Source of the DNA: Eustoma russellianum
Taxonomy: Eukaryota > Streptophyta > Magnoliopsida > Gentianales > Gentianaceae
Length of the DNA: 64,000 bases
Direction: 5' to 3'
NCBI GenBank assembly: GCA_036186865.1
Contig: AP025075.1
Coordinates: forward strand, 21,858,942 to 21,922,941
The notes under the pieces were generated by a model, which was not told the DNA's origin, ran no database searches, and saw only the letters and a list, made by a program, of their open reading frames with translations. Below are positions 1-11,835 of this stretch, piece after piece; positions within the stretch are counted from its first letter, which is position 1, and each line of letters opens with the position of its first letter. The translations under genes and the position numbers were made by a program.

Positions 1-1395
1 AAAAGACCAATCCTCTTTCATTTTCTTCTTGAAAATCCACTTGCAACCAAGTGGTTTACTTACAGGTGGAAGGTCAACCAACTACCAAGTGTGATTTTGA
101 AGAATCGAGTCTTTCTCACTGTTAATTGTCTCTTTCCAGACTGGGGCTTCTGGAGTTGACATTGCATCGAAAAAGTTTCTTGGCTCATGTTCTACCATAT
201 AGGTTAGAAAATCCAGTCCAAACGAAGTTGGCATTCTGGTACACTTGCTTTGACGAAGCTCATCATTTCCTTGAGGAGCCGCCTCACGCATTCGCTTACC
301 AGTTCTTGTTTCTTCTTGATTTTTGTCTTTCTTTGGAAAGATATCTTCGAAGAACACTGCATTTCTTGATTCCATGACAACGTTTTCATGTATGTCAGGA
401 ATATCCGATTTGGGTACCAAGAGCCGATATGCACTACTGTTAGTCGCATATCCTATAAATATGTTGTCAACCGTTTTAGGCCCAATTCTCACTTGTCCTT
501 GTTTAGGTACAACAACCTTTGCTAGACACCCCCACGCTTTCAAGTATTTGTAACTAGGCTTGTGGCTTTTCCGAAGTTCTTATGGGGTTTCATTCATCTT
601 CTTAGATGGAATTCTATTTAAAATGACGTTGGCTGAGAGAATTGCTTCCCCCTACAAGTTCTGAGGTAAACCTGAACATATCAACATAGCATTCATCATC
701 TCTTTTAGAGTACGGTTTTTGCGTTTAGCAATACCATTCGATTGAGGTGAATATGGTGCAGCCTTTTGATGAATAATGCCATGTTCTGAACAGTTTTCAT
801 TAAACGGTGTATCATATTCTCCACCTCTATCACTACGAATTGCTTTAATTTGTTTGCTAAGTTGATTCTCAACTTCAATTTTATAGTCTTTGAAAGCATC
901 AACGGCTTCATCTTTGCTACTTAGTAAATAGACATAATAGTATTGTGTGCAATCATCGAGAAAACTTACGAAATACTTTTTACCACCTCTTGTTTGCACA
1001 AATTTTAAATCACACACATCGGTATGAATTAAATCCAAATGTTCAGTGTTCCTTTCTATTGAAGGAAATGGCGCCTTTGGCATCTTCGCTTGAACACATA
1101 TTTGGCATTTTTCATTATCAAAATTTTAATTTGAGCAACAAGTCAAGATTAACCATTCGTTGCATTGAATTATAATTAACATGTCCTAAATGAAAATGTC
1201 ATAAACAAGAAGATTGAAGCATGTAAGCAGAAGAGGAAGCATTATTATTAGCCTCTTGGGCAAATCTCTTTTGAATACAATAGTGATGACATTCAATTTA
1301 AACATCCTACTCGACAAGTACCCCTTCCCCAAATACATGCCGTTTTTCTAAAGAATAACTTTATTGGATTCTAACACTAGTCTAAAACCATGCAT
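1..1395 (-). pseudogene. Copia element A: GAG-pre-integrase, integrase and start of RT (broken, continues off the left edge)
   Basis: This is the middle of a Ty1/copia polyprotein read right to left. The GAG-pre-integrase zinc-binding part lies at about 1395-1085 and contains stops. The integrase core at 1083-652 shows an IHTDV first Asp, SDRGGEYD second Asp, and PQSNGIAKRKNRT where the catalytic Glu should be; the Glu is Lys here. After a frame break, 543-82 carries the integrase C-terminal part (KAWGCLAKV, IFIGYA) and the first residues of the RT domain. Integrase inserts the cDNA into host DNA and RT copies the RNA. The upstream gag and protease of the same element are found right of 8153, because element B inserted between them. 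Stops and the missing catalytic Glu make it non-functional. Confidence 0.9.
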
Positions 1396-3645
1396 TGTAG
1401 GACCTGTATAGCACCACTAGAAGGAGCGGTTGAATAGTGGGTGTAGAAAATTTGGTTTCTAAAAACTTTTGAACCAAAAACCTCACTTCTAAAAACAGTG
1501 TCTGTTTTCAGATCCTGATTTGAAATAATTAATGAACTCTCAGATGTTATAAGTGACTCACAAAAATTTCAAATTAAAACTCCACTCCTAATCCCTTGAA
1601 AATACGTTTTTGGTTAGATTGCGCAAATCTGCCAGAAACAGTACTCCGACTTGAAACTTTATTCCTATTAATTGGTGACTCCAAATGATCTGAAATATTT
1701 ATGACAAGACCCTTAAGATACTTTTTTAGTGGGTCGAAACCGTTTTTGAAAAATCCTTTGGGAAGTATGTCAACCATGTTGATGTTCTCAACCTTTGCAA
1801 ATCTAAAAATCAGATTGTACTAGTCTCAGAACTATTAACGTCAGATTGACTTATACTTATCCAAATGAGTTGAAACTTGCGCTAAATGAAATCTAGGATA
1901 TGTGGCTATGTTTGTGCAAAGTTTTATAATTTTTGAAAATCGTTTACTATTTTTACCATTGCAACAATATCAATGCAGAAAACTAGAAACTCAAAGTAAA
2001 GTGCAGAAAAATAAGAACACCAAGAATTTTATACTAGTTCAGTTAAAACAACCTACTCCACTCTTCGAGGACACCTTCCTCGGTTATCAATAAACACCAA
2101 AAACACCTTACATCAAGGGTGTCTAGATTTAAACACTAACTTCACTCTTTTACGATCGAAACAAGCAAGCATACCGATCACGAACACCACAACCGATCGA
2201 ATGAAGGTTTGATCACACCTTGATCAACCTTTTACAACAATTGAACATGTATGGGTGGTATATTCAAATCCTATACAATATGTAGAATATATGAGCAATA
2301 GGCTTGAGAGAAGAATAAGAAAAAAAAAGAAAAGGAGAAGAAGAAAGTAGTAGAGCTTTGTGCACTTGAGAGAATGTGAGTAGTTGCTTGACCTTGTTTG
2401 TGCTATCTTCTCCCTTTTTAATCACACTTGGCCGCCCCCTTAGGGTATTCTTCCTTCTTGAGAATTCTCTTTAATATGCTTGGAAGATTGTCTTGTGTAG
2501 AGATGACACCATCTTGCTTACTTGGCGCAACACGATTGGAAGGATGACTTGACCTTGCTTACTTGTCACTTGTTGATTGGTCTACCTTGGCATCCTTTAA
2601 TGAGCTGTAAATTCTACAAAAGAACTCATAAAGCACATGTGCTCAAATGTAGTCAAAATATTGCCAAAATATCACATTTCAATCCCTTAAATTTGGGAGG
2701 CAAATTGAGGTGCATTAACATCAACAAAATTGCCACCTATACTAGCAATGCTAAAATTTTCAGCATGTGTCTAATTTGAAATCTTTCCTTGTGTGATGCC
2801 CTCTTCAATGTCACCAATCTTGTGTGTCATATTCTCCACCAATTGAAATACCAAATAAGCTCCACCTGGGCTCCACAATGGCTGAGAATGGCGTGTTGAA
2901 TGAATGGACATGTGCTGAAATTTCATTTTAGTAAGCTTTGTCAAATAATGCACAATATTTACACATATATGGTAAATAAAAATCAGCCCTATTTTGAATT
3001 TTCTAGAACACTTTAACATGTCTTGAATGTGTAAAAAGTGTCTAGATACAGGTTACATCTATGCCTAAAAAACGTACCATGTGTGTATGTTTGTAGAAAA
3101 CCAAATTTTTGACTTTCGTCGATTATGCGATTTTTCTCCGATTAAATTCAAACTTCTCGCACATGTAATATATATTATGTCACACATAATATACATAAAA
3201 TAAAGTGTATATTCAGCTCCAATAGCTTAATCAAAAATGCCCATGTGCACTGATGAAGTTGAGTTTGAATTTTCCACAAATTTAGCATAAATTGTGGATG
3301 ATTTGTGTGTGCCAGCATGGAATGATTTAGAGGCTGATATTAACATGTGAGGCCATGAAATTTTTGGCTATTTTTTATGTATATGGGCTGGCCATCTTTA
3401 TACGGCAAGTACGTGACATGTCAGTGAAGTTTCGGTAGTCACCCGATACGACAATTTTTGGTTTATGACCTTTTAATATGTCGTTATAATTTTGACGTCA
3501 CCATGACTTATATCATATGATATAAGAACTGAATATACTCATTAATATAAGGTATATATAGTGGTGTGACGCCGACGTACGTTTATAATATATGTGACGT
3601 GTCGGTAGTATGTCGAAATATATGTGTATTGTGCCTTTTTAAAGA

Positions 3646-3681
<36 letters not shown>

Positions 3682-4042
3682 TATAAGGCCTATAAAATAA
3701 ATGGGGAGAAGACTTTTTATTCTCAAATTTGTTGTCATAAAGCTTTCTCCAAATATGTCTTCATTTAATGAACTAGTTATTTCATTAACTTAAGCACTCC
3801 TCATAATGAACTAGTTTAGCCCATTAATTGTGGCACCTGAAAATAGTACAAAGACAACAAATGTTTGCCATATGATGTAAGCTTTAACTCTTCATGGCTT
3901 GTTAGTACAGCAACAACATATATAACCAAATGAAGCATGTATATTACATAAATGTGTCAAGTAATAATTTATTTATGCATTTCGTGAACTCATAGTATTT
4001 AAATCATGCATTTGTAAATCATTCAAACACTTTCTCTCAACA
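1396..4042 (-). repeat. 3' LTR of element B (full length, 2647 bp)
   Basis: Direct repeat of 6291-8152. It begins with TGTAGGACC and ends with CTCAACA on the plus strand, which gives TG...CA ends. It is followed directly by the polypurine tract. The part from about 3235 to 4042 has no partner in B's truncated right LTR, but matches the LTRs of element C near 34560-34912. It contains a (TA)n run near 3648-3671. Confidence 0.85.
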
Positions 4043-4056
4043 ATCTCCTCCTTTTG
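4043..4056 (-). other. Polypurine tract of element B
   Basis: Read on the minus strand this is an AAAAGGAGGAGA-type purine run ending next to the TGTTGAG start of the 3' LTR. It is the expected primer site for plus-strand DNA synthesis. Confidence 0.75.
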
Positions 4057-4288
4057 ATGATTTACAAAATAACGTTGGTTCATCATTTAAATATGATACA
4101 AATTTGAATTTTGAATTTTGAATTTCATATCATCGTGTGCTCCCCTTAAATCGTGCTTCTCTCCCCTTTATATCATGCTTTTCTCTCCCTTTTTATTTTG
4201 TAAAATGGCATCAAAAGTACAGAGAAAGCAATATTAGTTTATATCATATCATGCATTTCAAGTGCGTTCTTAAAGGTCATTAATTCAA

Positions 4289-6234
4289 CCCATTGCGAAT
4301 GTATCTTTTGGCACCCAGACTTGGGTGATCTTTCTTGGTCGTACAAAAGGTGAGAAAAGAGATGAAGAAGCAATATAATAAATGTTAGGTGCAAATTCTT
4401 TTGGCCTCTGGCCGAGAATGCCATCATACTCATGATAAGATTTTCGATTTTGATATGCATTTCGGTTTCTATGAATAGTTTGTGATCTAGATGCATTAGT
4501 CTGATATAAATGTAGCGTATGCATCAATGGTTTCCTTTCATAACTATATGGCATATGATTATATTTCGTATGTGATGAAAAAGAAGAAGCACGATGAGGT
4601 GAGATGAGTGGTGTCTAGCCGTCCTTTTTTGTTGTACACTTGTCTTGAATGCATCCGGTTTCTTAGATGAAGATAGAATAAAGTTTGTAGCCTTATTTTG
4701 TACTTTATTCTCTTCAACATATCATAGTCCGGTTTATCATTTTCATGCTTCTGAGAAGAGATAAGACGATCTAGCATACAAGTAGCCGTATCGAATTGTT
4801 TTATCATATTTTCTAGATCTTCACTCTTTGATCTCAAATCTGAGATCTCGGCTTTCATTTCATTATTCTCCATTGTCAAAGATGAAATTTAAGACTTTAA
4901 TGAATTTATCATGCAAGACGACTCTTCTTTTGAATCGTTTAATTTAGATACAAGATTCGAGTTAGAAGATTCTAACAATTTCTTATCTTCAATTAAACGT
5001 TTCTTTTCCTTTGCAAGAGCCTTAGAAAACTTATGCAACTCAAGATATTGACAAAATAAATCATCATAAGTAGGCTCGGAATCTGAATCAGAGTCAGAAG
5101 ATACACCATTCGATGCCTTGGATGCAAAACATACTTGTGCCGTTTCTTCTTCGGTTCCTTCAGTCTTAGAATCGGATAAGTCACTCCATGTGGAGGCTTT
5201 GAAGGCTCTTCTCCTTTGTTTAGGTTCTGAGATGGGTTTAGTTTTTGTTCGATCCTTGTCATGGTTTTTGTTCATTGTTTTGTCCTTGTTCGGGAAGTCA
5301 TAAGAGATATGTCCAAGTTTTCCGCAAGTATAACATTTAATGTCCTCATTATTTTTATTTCTTTGATTCTTAGACGAAGTAGGCTTAGGTTTGTTTTCAA
5401 CCGATTTTCTCATGATCTATCTTACTCTTTTAGCCAACGTGATTAGATCTTCATCGTCGGAATCCGTATCACTATCATCTATGTGATCATAAGAGGTATA
5501 GACATATTCATTTGATTTAGACGCTATAATCTTATCTTGTTTAGAAGTTGATTCAGAATTTCTTAGAGTGAGTTTGTTTTCATATACCTTTAATGATCCG
5601 ATTAATTCCTCCATTTTTATTGATCTCATTTCTTTACTTTCCTCAATCGCTGTGTCTTTGGGGTCCCATTCGGATGGAACACTTCTTAGCACCTTTTGAA
5701 CCTTTTCCTGTGCAGAAAAAGCTTTTTCAAGAGACCCAAGAGAGTTATAAATGTTAGTCAAGCGTAAGTCCATATCAACAATAGATTTGTTTGGTAATAC
5801 CTTGAAGGACTCAAGAGTAGACATAAGCATGTTTATTTTAAACTCTTTAACTTGACTAGTCCCTTCAAGTTTTATTTCAAGAATTCTCCATATCTCTTAG
5901 GCGCTAGAGCAGTTTGACACATAACTCGATTCACTTTTACTCAACCCATTTAAAAGAAGTTGCATCGCTCTAGCATTCATACTTAATTTCTTTTTGTCAT
6001 CACTAGTACATTCTTGTTTCGGTTTTATGACTTCTAGTGTGACACCATCAACCGTGGATAACTTAGAAGGAATAAAAAGACCATCTTAAGTAATGGACCA
6101 CAAGTCTATATCAATGGCCATAAAGAAAAGTTTCATTCTAAGTTTCCATTGTATGAAAAACTCACCGTGTCGAAAAAAGGAGGTCGTACGGTTGACATTC
6201 CTTCTTGCTCGGTCTTATAACTAGTGGATGCCAT
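4289..6234 (-). pseudogene. gag of element B (degenerate) with coiled-coil tail
   Basis: The likely start is the ATG at 6234. The N-terminal part (6234-5830) has several stops. From 5830 to 5417 it reads as a UBN2-type copia gag domain with LPNKSIVDMDLRL and VPSEWDPKDTAIEES. A zinc knuckle at about 5330 reads CYTCGKLGHISYDF, with the last Cys replaced by Phe. An Asp/Ser-rich stretch and a coiled coil follow (LHKFSKALAKEKKRLIEDKK), broken by frame changes at about 4880 and 4555, and the last frame ends in KITQVWVPKDTFAMG at 4289. Gag packages the element RNA into virus-like particles. Element C encodes the same tail in one open frame. The stretch 4057-4288 has no recognisable coding sequence. 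Confidence 0.8.
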
Positions 6235-6275
6235 CTCACAAAGATCGTTGGATCCTCTTGTAGTGACTGTGCCTG

Positions 6276-6288
6276 CGCTTTGATACCA
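6276..6288 (-). other. Primer-binding site of element B
   Basis: On the minus strand the sequence next to the 5' LTR reads TGGTATCAAAGCG, matching the 3' end of initiator Met-tRNA as in most plant copia elements. This fixes the strand and the inner edge of the 5' LTR. Confidence 0.85.
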
Positions 6289-6290
6289 CT

Positions 6291-8152
6291 TTTAGGACCT
6301 GTATAGCACCACTAGAAGGGGGAATTGAATAGTGGGAGCGGAAAATTTGGTTTTTAAAAACTTTGAACCAAAAACCTCACTTCTGAAAACAGTTTCTGTT
6401 TTCAGATTCTGGTTTGAAATAATTAAAAGACCTAGTTGTAGACCTCCAAAATTTGTGACATTTGGTGATAATGAACTCTCAGATGTTATAAGCGACTCAA
6501 GAAAATTTCAAAATAAAACTCCATTCCTAGCCACTTGAAAATACGTTTTTGGTCAGATTGCGCAAATCTGCCAAAAACAGTACTCCGACTTGAAAACTTT
6601 ATCCCTATTAATTGGTGACTCCAAATGATCTGAAATTTTTATGACAAGACCCTTAAGATATTTATTTTAGTGGGTTGAAACAGTTTTTGATGGGAAGTAT
6701 GTCAACCACATTGATGTTCTCAACCTTTACAAATCTGAAAATCAGATTTGCACTAGTCTCAGAACTATTAATGTTTGATTGACTTATACTTATCCAAATG
6801 AGTTGAAACTTGCACCAAATGAAAGCTAGGATATGTGGCTAAGTTTTTGCAAAGTTTATAATTTTGAAAATCGTTTACTATTTTTACCGTTGCAACGAAA
6901 TCAATGCAGAAAACTGGAAAATAAAAGTAAAGTGCAGAAAAATAAGAACACCAAGAATTTTGTACTGGTTCGGTTAAAACAATCTACTCCAATCTTCGAG
7001 GACACCTTCCTCGGTTATCAATAAACACCAAAAACACCTTATCACGAGGATGACTGGAGTTAAACACTAACTCCACCCTTTTACAATCGAAACAAACAAG
7101 CAAACCGATCACGAACACCACCACCGATCGAATGAAGGTTTGATCACACTTTGATCAATCTTTTACAACAATTGAACGTGTTTGGGTGGTATATTCATAG
7201 CCTATAAAATGTGTAGAATATATAAAAAATAGGCTTAAGAGAAGAATAAGAAGAAAGAAAATGAGAAGAAGAAAGTAGTAGAGCTTTGTGCACTTGAGAG
7301 AATGTGAGTAGTTGCTTGACCTTGTTTGTACTATCTTCTCCCTTTTTAATCACACTTGGCCGCCCCCTTAGGGTATTATTCCTTCTTGAGAATTCTCTTT
7401 AATGTTATTGGAAGATTACCTTGTATAGAGATGACACCATCTTGCTTACTTGGCGCAACACGGTTGGAAGGATGACTTGACCTTGCTTACTTGTCACTTG
7501 TTCATTGGTCCACCTTGGCATCCTTTAATGAGCTGTAAATTCTACAAAAAATAACTCATAATGCATGTGCTCAAATGTAGTCAAAATATTGCCAAACTAT
7601 CACATTTCAATCCCTTGAATTTGGGAGGCAAACTGAGGTGCATTAACATCAACAAAATCGCCACCTATAATAGCACATGCTGAAATTTTCAGCATGTGTC
7701 TAATTTGAACGCTTTCCTTGTGTAATATCCTCTTCAATGTCATCAATATTGTGTGGCATATTCTCCACCAATTGAAATTCCAAATAAGCTCCACCTAGGC
7801 TCCACCATGACTGAGAATGGCGTGTAGAATGAATGGACATGTGCTGAAATTTTATTTTAGTAAGCTTTGTCAAATAATGCACAAAATTTACACATATATG
7901 ATAAATAAAAATCAGCCCTATTTTGAATTTTCTAGAACACTTTAACATGTCTTGAATATGTAAGAAGTGTCTAGATAAAGGTTACATCTATGCATCAAAA
8001 ACATACCATGTGTGTATGTTCGTAGAAAACCGAATTTTCAACTTTCGTCGATTACACGATTTTTCTCCGATTAAATTCAAACTTCTCGCACATGTAATAT
8101 ATATTATGTCACACATAATATACATAAAATAAAGCGTATATTTAGCTCCAAT
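6291..8152 (-). repeat. 5' LTR of element B (truncated at its outer end)
   Basis: Closely matches 1396-3240 in the same orientation (shared blocks near 2060/6990 and 3170/8095). The inner end reads TTTAGGACC instead of TGTAGGACC, so the terminal dinucleotide has mutated. The similarity to the left LTR stops at 8152, directly next to the protease coding region of element A. Confidence 0.85.
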
Positions 8153-9270
8153 GTAAAACAATTTTGCCCTCGCCTTCAATTTTTGATGAGACCGAGTACC
8201 CCATGTAAAGTTGTTCGTTGTTTCTAGGCTGGTACTCCGTGAACATCTCACTACTGAGCAGACATGTCTCGTGACGCTAGTATCGAGCCACCATTCACAC
8301 ATGTTTCCCATAGCGTTGCACTTTGAGACCATCGCACAGAGGTTCAGATCGTCCATGGCATCAACGATATTTGCCTTTGCCTTGGTCTGCTTCTTCTTGG
8401 GCTTTCTGCACTCGTTGCTGACATGTCCCTAAATGCCACAGTTGTAGCATTTTTCGGTGAACTTCTTGGCTATCTGTTTTCCTTTCTTGTTCACCCCAGT
8501 TGGCCCTTCTTTTTCTTGGCCTCTGCAACATGGGTCTTGGCCTGACCAGAGATTGATTGTTGCTTTCTCTCAGATTTGCGATTGTCTTTTTCTATGCGGA
8601 GTCGGACAATCAGATTTTCCAATGTCATCTCCTTTCTCTTGTGCTTGAGATAGCTTCTGAATTCCTCCATGAAAGAGGTAGCTTCTCAATCATTGTAGCC
8701 ACCACAAGAGACTCACTGAGCAACATGCCCTCCTCTTTCGTCTCGGCAACCAATATGTGATATTCCTCAACTTGAGAAACAACAGTGCGAGAACCAGACA
8801 TTTTGAAACCAGGAATTTGTGGACAATAAATTTCTTAGTGTCGGCATCTTCCGTACGGTATTTCTTTTCCAAAGCCGGCCACAAAGACTTTGCGGTGTTG
8901 TACGAACAGTACAAACCATACAAGAAGTTGTCCAAACAACTCAGAATATAGCTCCAACAAACATAATTGTTGAAGTTCCATGCTTCAACAAAAATTTTGT
9001 TCTGCATATTCTGGGTTTGGTCCTCCACTAGATCCACCACAGGTGGGTCCTCGGTCAAAAGATAGCCAACCCCATCGCAGTCAAGAAGACCAGCATCTTG
9101 TGCTGTCATTGTTTGAAGAAGCTACCACTGAACTTCTCCGGTTTCTCCACTTGGGCCACTGCAAGACGCTGGGCGGGAGGAGCATGCATCGGCACCCCAG
9201 AATTTGATGCCATTGGGGCATAACTGGGTACGTTCGCGTCTTGAACCGAGCTATAGCTTGCGTTCTCCAT
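8153..9270 (-). pseudogene. Copia element A: gag, zinc knuckle and protease (broken)
   Basis: The gag start is the ATG at 9270 (MENASYSSVQDANV), with KPEKFSGSFFK before a frame change at about 9108. From 9109 to about 8690 the UBN2-type gag follows (AWNFNNYVCWSYILSCLDN, then SLWPALEKKYRTEDADTKKF). The zinc knuckle at about 8440-8400 reads CYNCGI-stop-GHVSNEC, so a stop lies inside it. The aspartic protease at 8313-8190 reads WWLDTSVTRHVC, where the catalytic Asp-Thr-Gly is Asp-Thr-Ser. The coding sequence stops at the edge of element B and resumes left of 1396 with the GAG-pre-integrase part. About 25 residues usually found between these two parts are not seen, which fits a deletion at the junction. 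Confidence 0.85.
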
Positions 9271-10130
9271 TGAGTTTTTGTAAGATGTCAGAAACAAACG
9301 AGAATTAATACATAATCGATAAGAATACGTCTTAAGAATTATTGGGAATAATTCAAGTTAGACAATGATTTCTGTACAACAGTGGCTGACCTGCCGAGCT
9401 CAGGGTAGGCTAGACTGATCCGCTAAGTCAGGACAGTTCAGATAGCACAATTGAGTTTGCGTTCTGAACAGTCAGCCGACTTGCCGACCTTAGCACAATA
9501 ACACTTCAGAAGAGTAGTTCTATGCTATCAGCATTCCAGCTAAGCTGAGCTCAAGTAAGCTTGATCAGACAGATCAGATCAGTCTAGTCAGCACAATTGT
9601 GTTTGTGTTATGGGCTGATATCCGATCTGCCGACCTCGGCACTTAGCACAACCACAATAGTTGAGCTTTCAACCCCTTCAGCCGAGCAGAGCTCAGCACG
9701 GCAATGCTAAAGAACAACGAATGTTCTCAGCCAACAACAGAGCTCAGCACAACAACACTGTACAACAACAGTGCTGCGATATCCCACGCTCAGCTGGGTT
9801 CATCACAAAGCAGAGCTCAGCTCGGCAATAACCTTTACAGCTCAACTGAGCAGAGATTCGAGGTGAGTCCAGGACTCTATCCTTAAGGCGTATTGCTTCG
9901 GTATACTGTGCCTAACCAAACGGGGTAATCGTCTCCCAGGATACAACAGAAGTCAGTTCAGACGAGCGGTACTGCAGCGTATGAACTCTACGAACCTATA
10001 AGATGCCCTGAACTTCTTGGACTTGATGCAAAATGTAGGAGTAGAGAGAAGAAGAGCATGTGCATGCAGAGGAGGAGAGGAGGAGAAAATCAGATTATGA
10101 GTGAGTGACCAGAGAGGTCAGCTAGGCCAC

Positions 10131-10138
10131 TATTTATA
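10131..10138 (-). promoter_or_regulatory. TATA box of the element A LTR promoter
   Basis: TATAAATA on the minus strand, inside the LTR, about 860 bp upstream of the gag ATG. A CT-rich stretch follows downstream (about 10095-10040), as is common near plant transcription starts. Confidence 0.55.
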
Positions 10139-10204
10139 GGAAAAAATCGATTAGGGTGGTTAATTGACAGTTTAGCCACAACCGTCGGGTCAGATTCTCA
10201 CCGT

Positions 10205-10365
10205 TAGATTAGATAACTTCTTTTCAAATTTGAATTATGGTTAAGTAGCTGATTTTCAAATTTGAATTACAGTTAACTAACTGATTTTCAAATTTTAATT
10301 ACGGTTAAGTAACCCATTTTTCAAATTTGAATTACGGTTAAGCAACCTACTTTCAAATCATTTTA
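10205..10365 (-). repeat. Tandem repeat of about 33 bp, four to five copies, in the U3 of element A
   Basis: The unit contains TTTCAAATTTGAATTACGG followed by TTAAGTAAC-like sequence, repeated at about 10213, 10250, 10284, 10318 and partly at 10349. It lies just upstream of the TATA box, where LTR enhancers are normally found. Confidence 0.8.
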
Positions 10366-10575
10366 TCCCTACTTTGAGCATTAATTTCTCATTCACCTGG
10401 TATCGTAATTTAATGATTCCAAACCCTAAAGTCATCTATTCGTTATGCAGATAATCAAGAGTTTATTAGTTTCCACTTGTCATTGATGAAAACTAATTAT
10501 AACTCAGCTCAAAGCACGTTGCTAACCATAGTTTGCAACCTGGCCCATTTCAGTTCATTTCCGATTTCTCCAACA

Positions 10576-11835
10576 GAACAACCATGCCTTAAATTTGCCT
10601 TTACTTCTCTGCACCTAGTGCTTTATACATAGTTTAGTTTGATAGTAAATGGATTTGTTAAGATACAAATGCATAACTCCTCAGAAATTTTAGTTGTGCT
10701 CATATTCGTCACTACAGGAACTGGGTTCATGCTTTCCCCAGCCCCTTCTCATCATTGGATTCCTGACGTATATGAAGGAGTACGGTTCATTTGAAAATTT
10801 CTGTCTCTCTATCCATCTCTGAGATGTTTGGATTTTTCAAAACTCCATAGACATGTAGAAGAGAAATGGTTTCCTCACTCGGACCAAGATAGAACTTTGA
10901 CTTGTTCAAATAAACCTAAAAGGGGATAAGGCTAAGTGGAACAAAAACGATTTTCGATGAGATGGGAAATAAAAACTGTTAGGCACACACGAAGCTTTGA
11001 AAGAAGTGAATGCTTGATAATGAACAAGGAAAATCCATCATTATACTAAACAGGATGCATTAAAATCATAATTCATGAGATACTTTTCATAAATGTTAAC
11101 TAAGTATCTACGTATAAAATTCAACTATGACCATATTCTCAGGGCGAAAAGCGTAGTTTATAAGTTCTCAAACCCGTTTTTTACTTGCTTCTGAGATGAG
11201 TTGGCTTTGAATTCGTTACATCAGTAATTCTGGTGGGAATGACATAGTAGTCACTTAGTATATTTGTTTTGAGAATATATGATACATAAACTTTGTTTGG
11301 TAGGCCGACAACTGCCTCTGTTAGTTAAGAGAATGATCCTCAAATTGGTAACTCCATCTATTTTCTTTGTCCAAGTAGATCCACCTTATCTTCATTCAGC
11401 TATTGCAGGTACTGAGAGTTGAGGCTTCCTAGAATGGGAAGAATTAATTCCAAAAAAGAAATTGAAAGAAAACAAAAAATATGTAAATATACTGCCTAGA
11501 TGAGAGGATTGTACAAATGCACAAAAAAAAACATATTGATTTTCATATTAACACCATATATTGGTGCATGAGAGTAAACAAATAAGCCACTTTGACATTT
11601 TAAGTACTTTACTGAGTGACAATTGCCCCTAGGCTTCAGTTATATATTTATCTATACATGATTCCAAACAAGTTGAGACCAATGAATGACACATCATCAA
11701 CTGCTTTTATCTCCCTCTTCCAGAAACATTTGTACCCAAGAATGTAAAATTCATACAATTTATTGAAATCCCAAAACTTCTGAGCGACAAATTTCATGCT
11801 TACTTGGCATATCTTTTAGCAGCTTTCGATGACCT
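10576..11835. other. Spacer with no recognised gene
   Basis: AT-rich DNA between the outer end of element A's LTR and the NPF pseudogene. I see no coding sequence, TIRs or LTR ends. It may be 3' flank of the former NPF gene. Confidence 0.5.

Larger units (their letters stand above)
1396..8152 (-). mobile_element. Element B: Sirevirus-like LTR retrotransposon without pol, nested in element A
   Basis: The layout on the minus strand is 5' LTR (8152-6291), primer-binding site, gag with a long coiled-coil tail, polypurine tract, 3' LTR (4042-1396). No protease, integrase, RT or RNase H is visible, so it is a non-autonomous derivative. It sits between the protease and the integrase of element A. 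The left LTR is full length. The right LTR lacks about 800 bp at its outer end, and A seems to lack a little sequence there, so a deletion spans the right junction. Family features (very long LTRs, gag with a long coiled coil, a WVPK motif near the gag end) suggest the SIRE/Maximus lineage; that lineage call is inference. Its closest relative in the window is element C. Confidence 0.85.
9366..10575 (-). repeat. 5' LTR of element A (inner boundary approximate)
   Basis: Read on the minus strand it starts TGTTGGAGAAATCGG at 10575, has a TATAAATA box at 10138-10131, and leads into the untranslated leader before the gag ATG at 9270. The inner edge near 9366 is a guess from a TG/CA end; no clear tRNA primer-binding site was found. 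The 3' LTR lies outside the window, so the call rests on context and the start motif. The R/U5 part (about 9400-9880) is rich in short GAGCTCAGC-like motifs. Confidence 0.65.

Noticed and set aside
10205..10365. CRISPR-like array
   Set aside because: Units are directly adjacent without unique spacers and lie in a plant LTR promoter.
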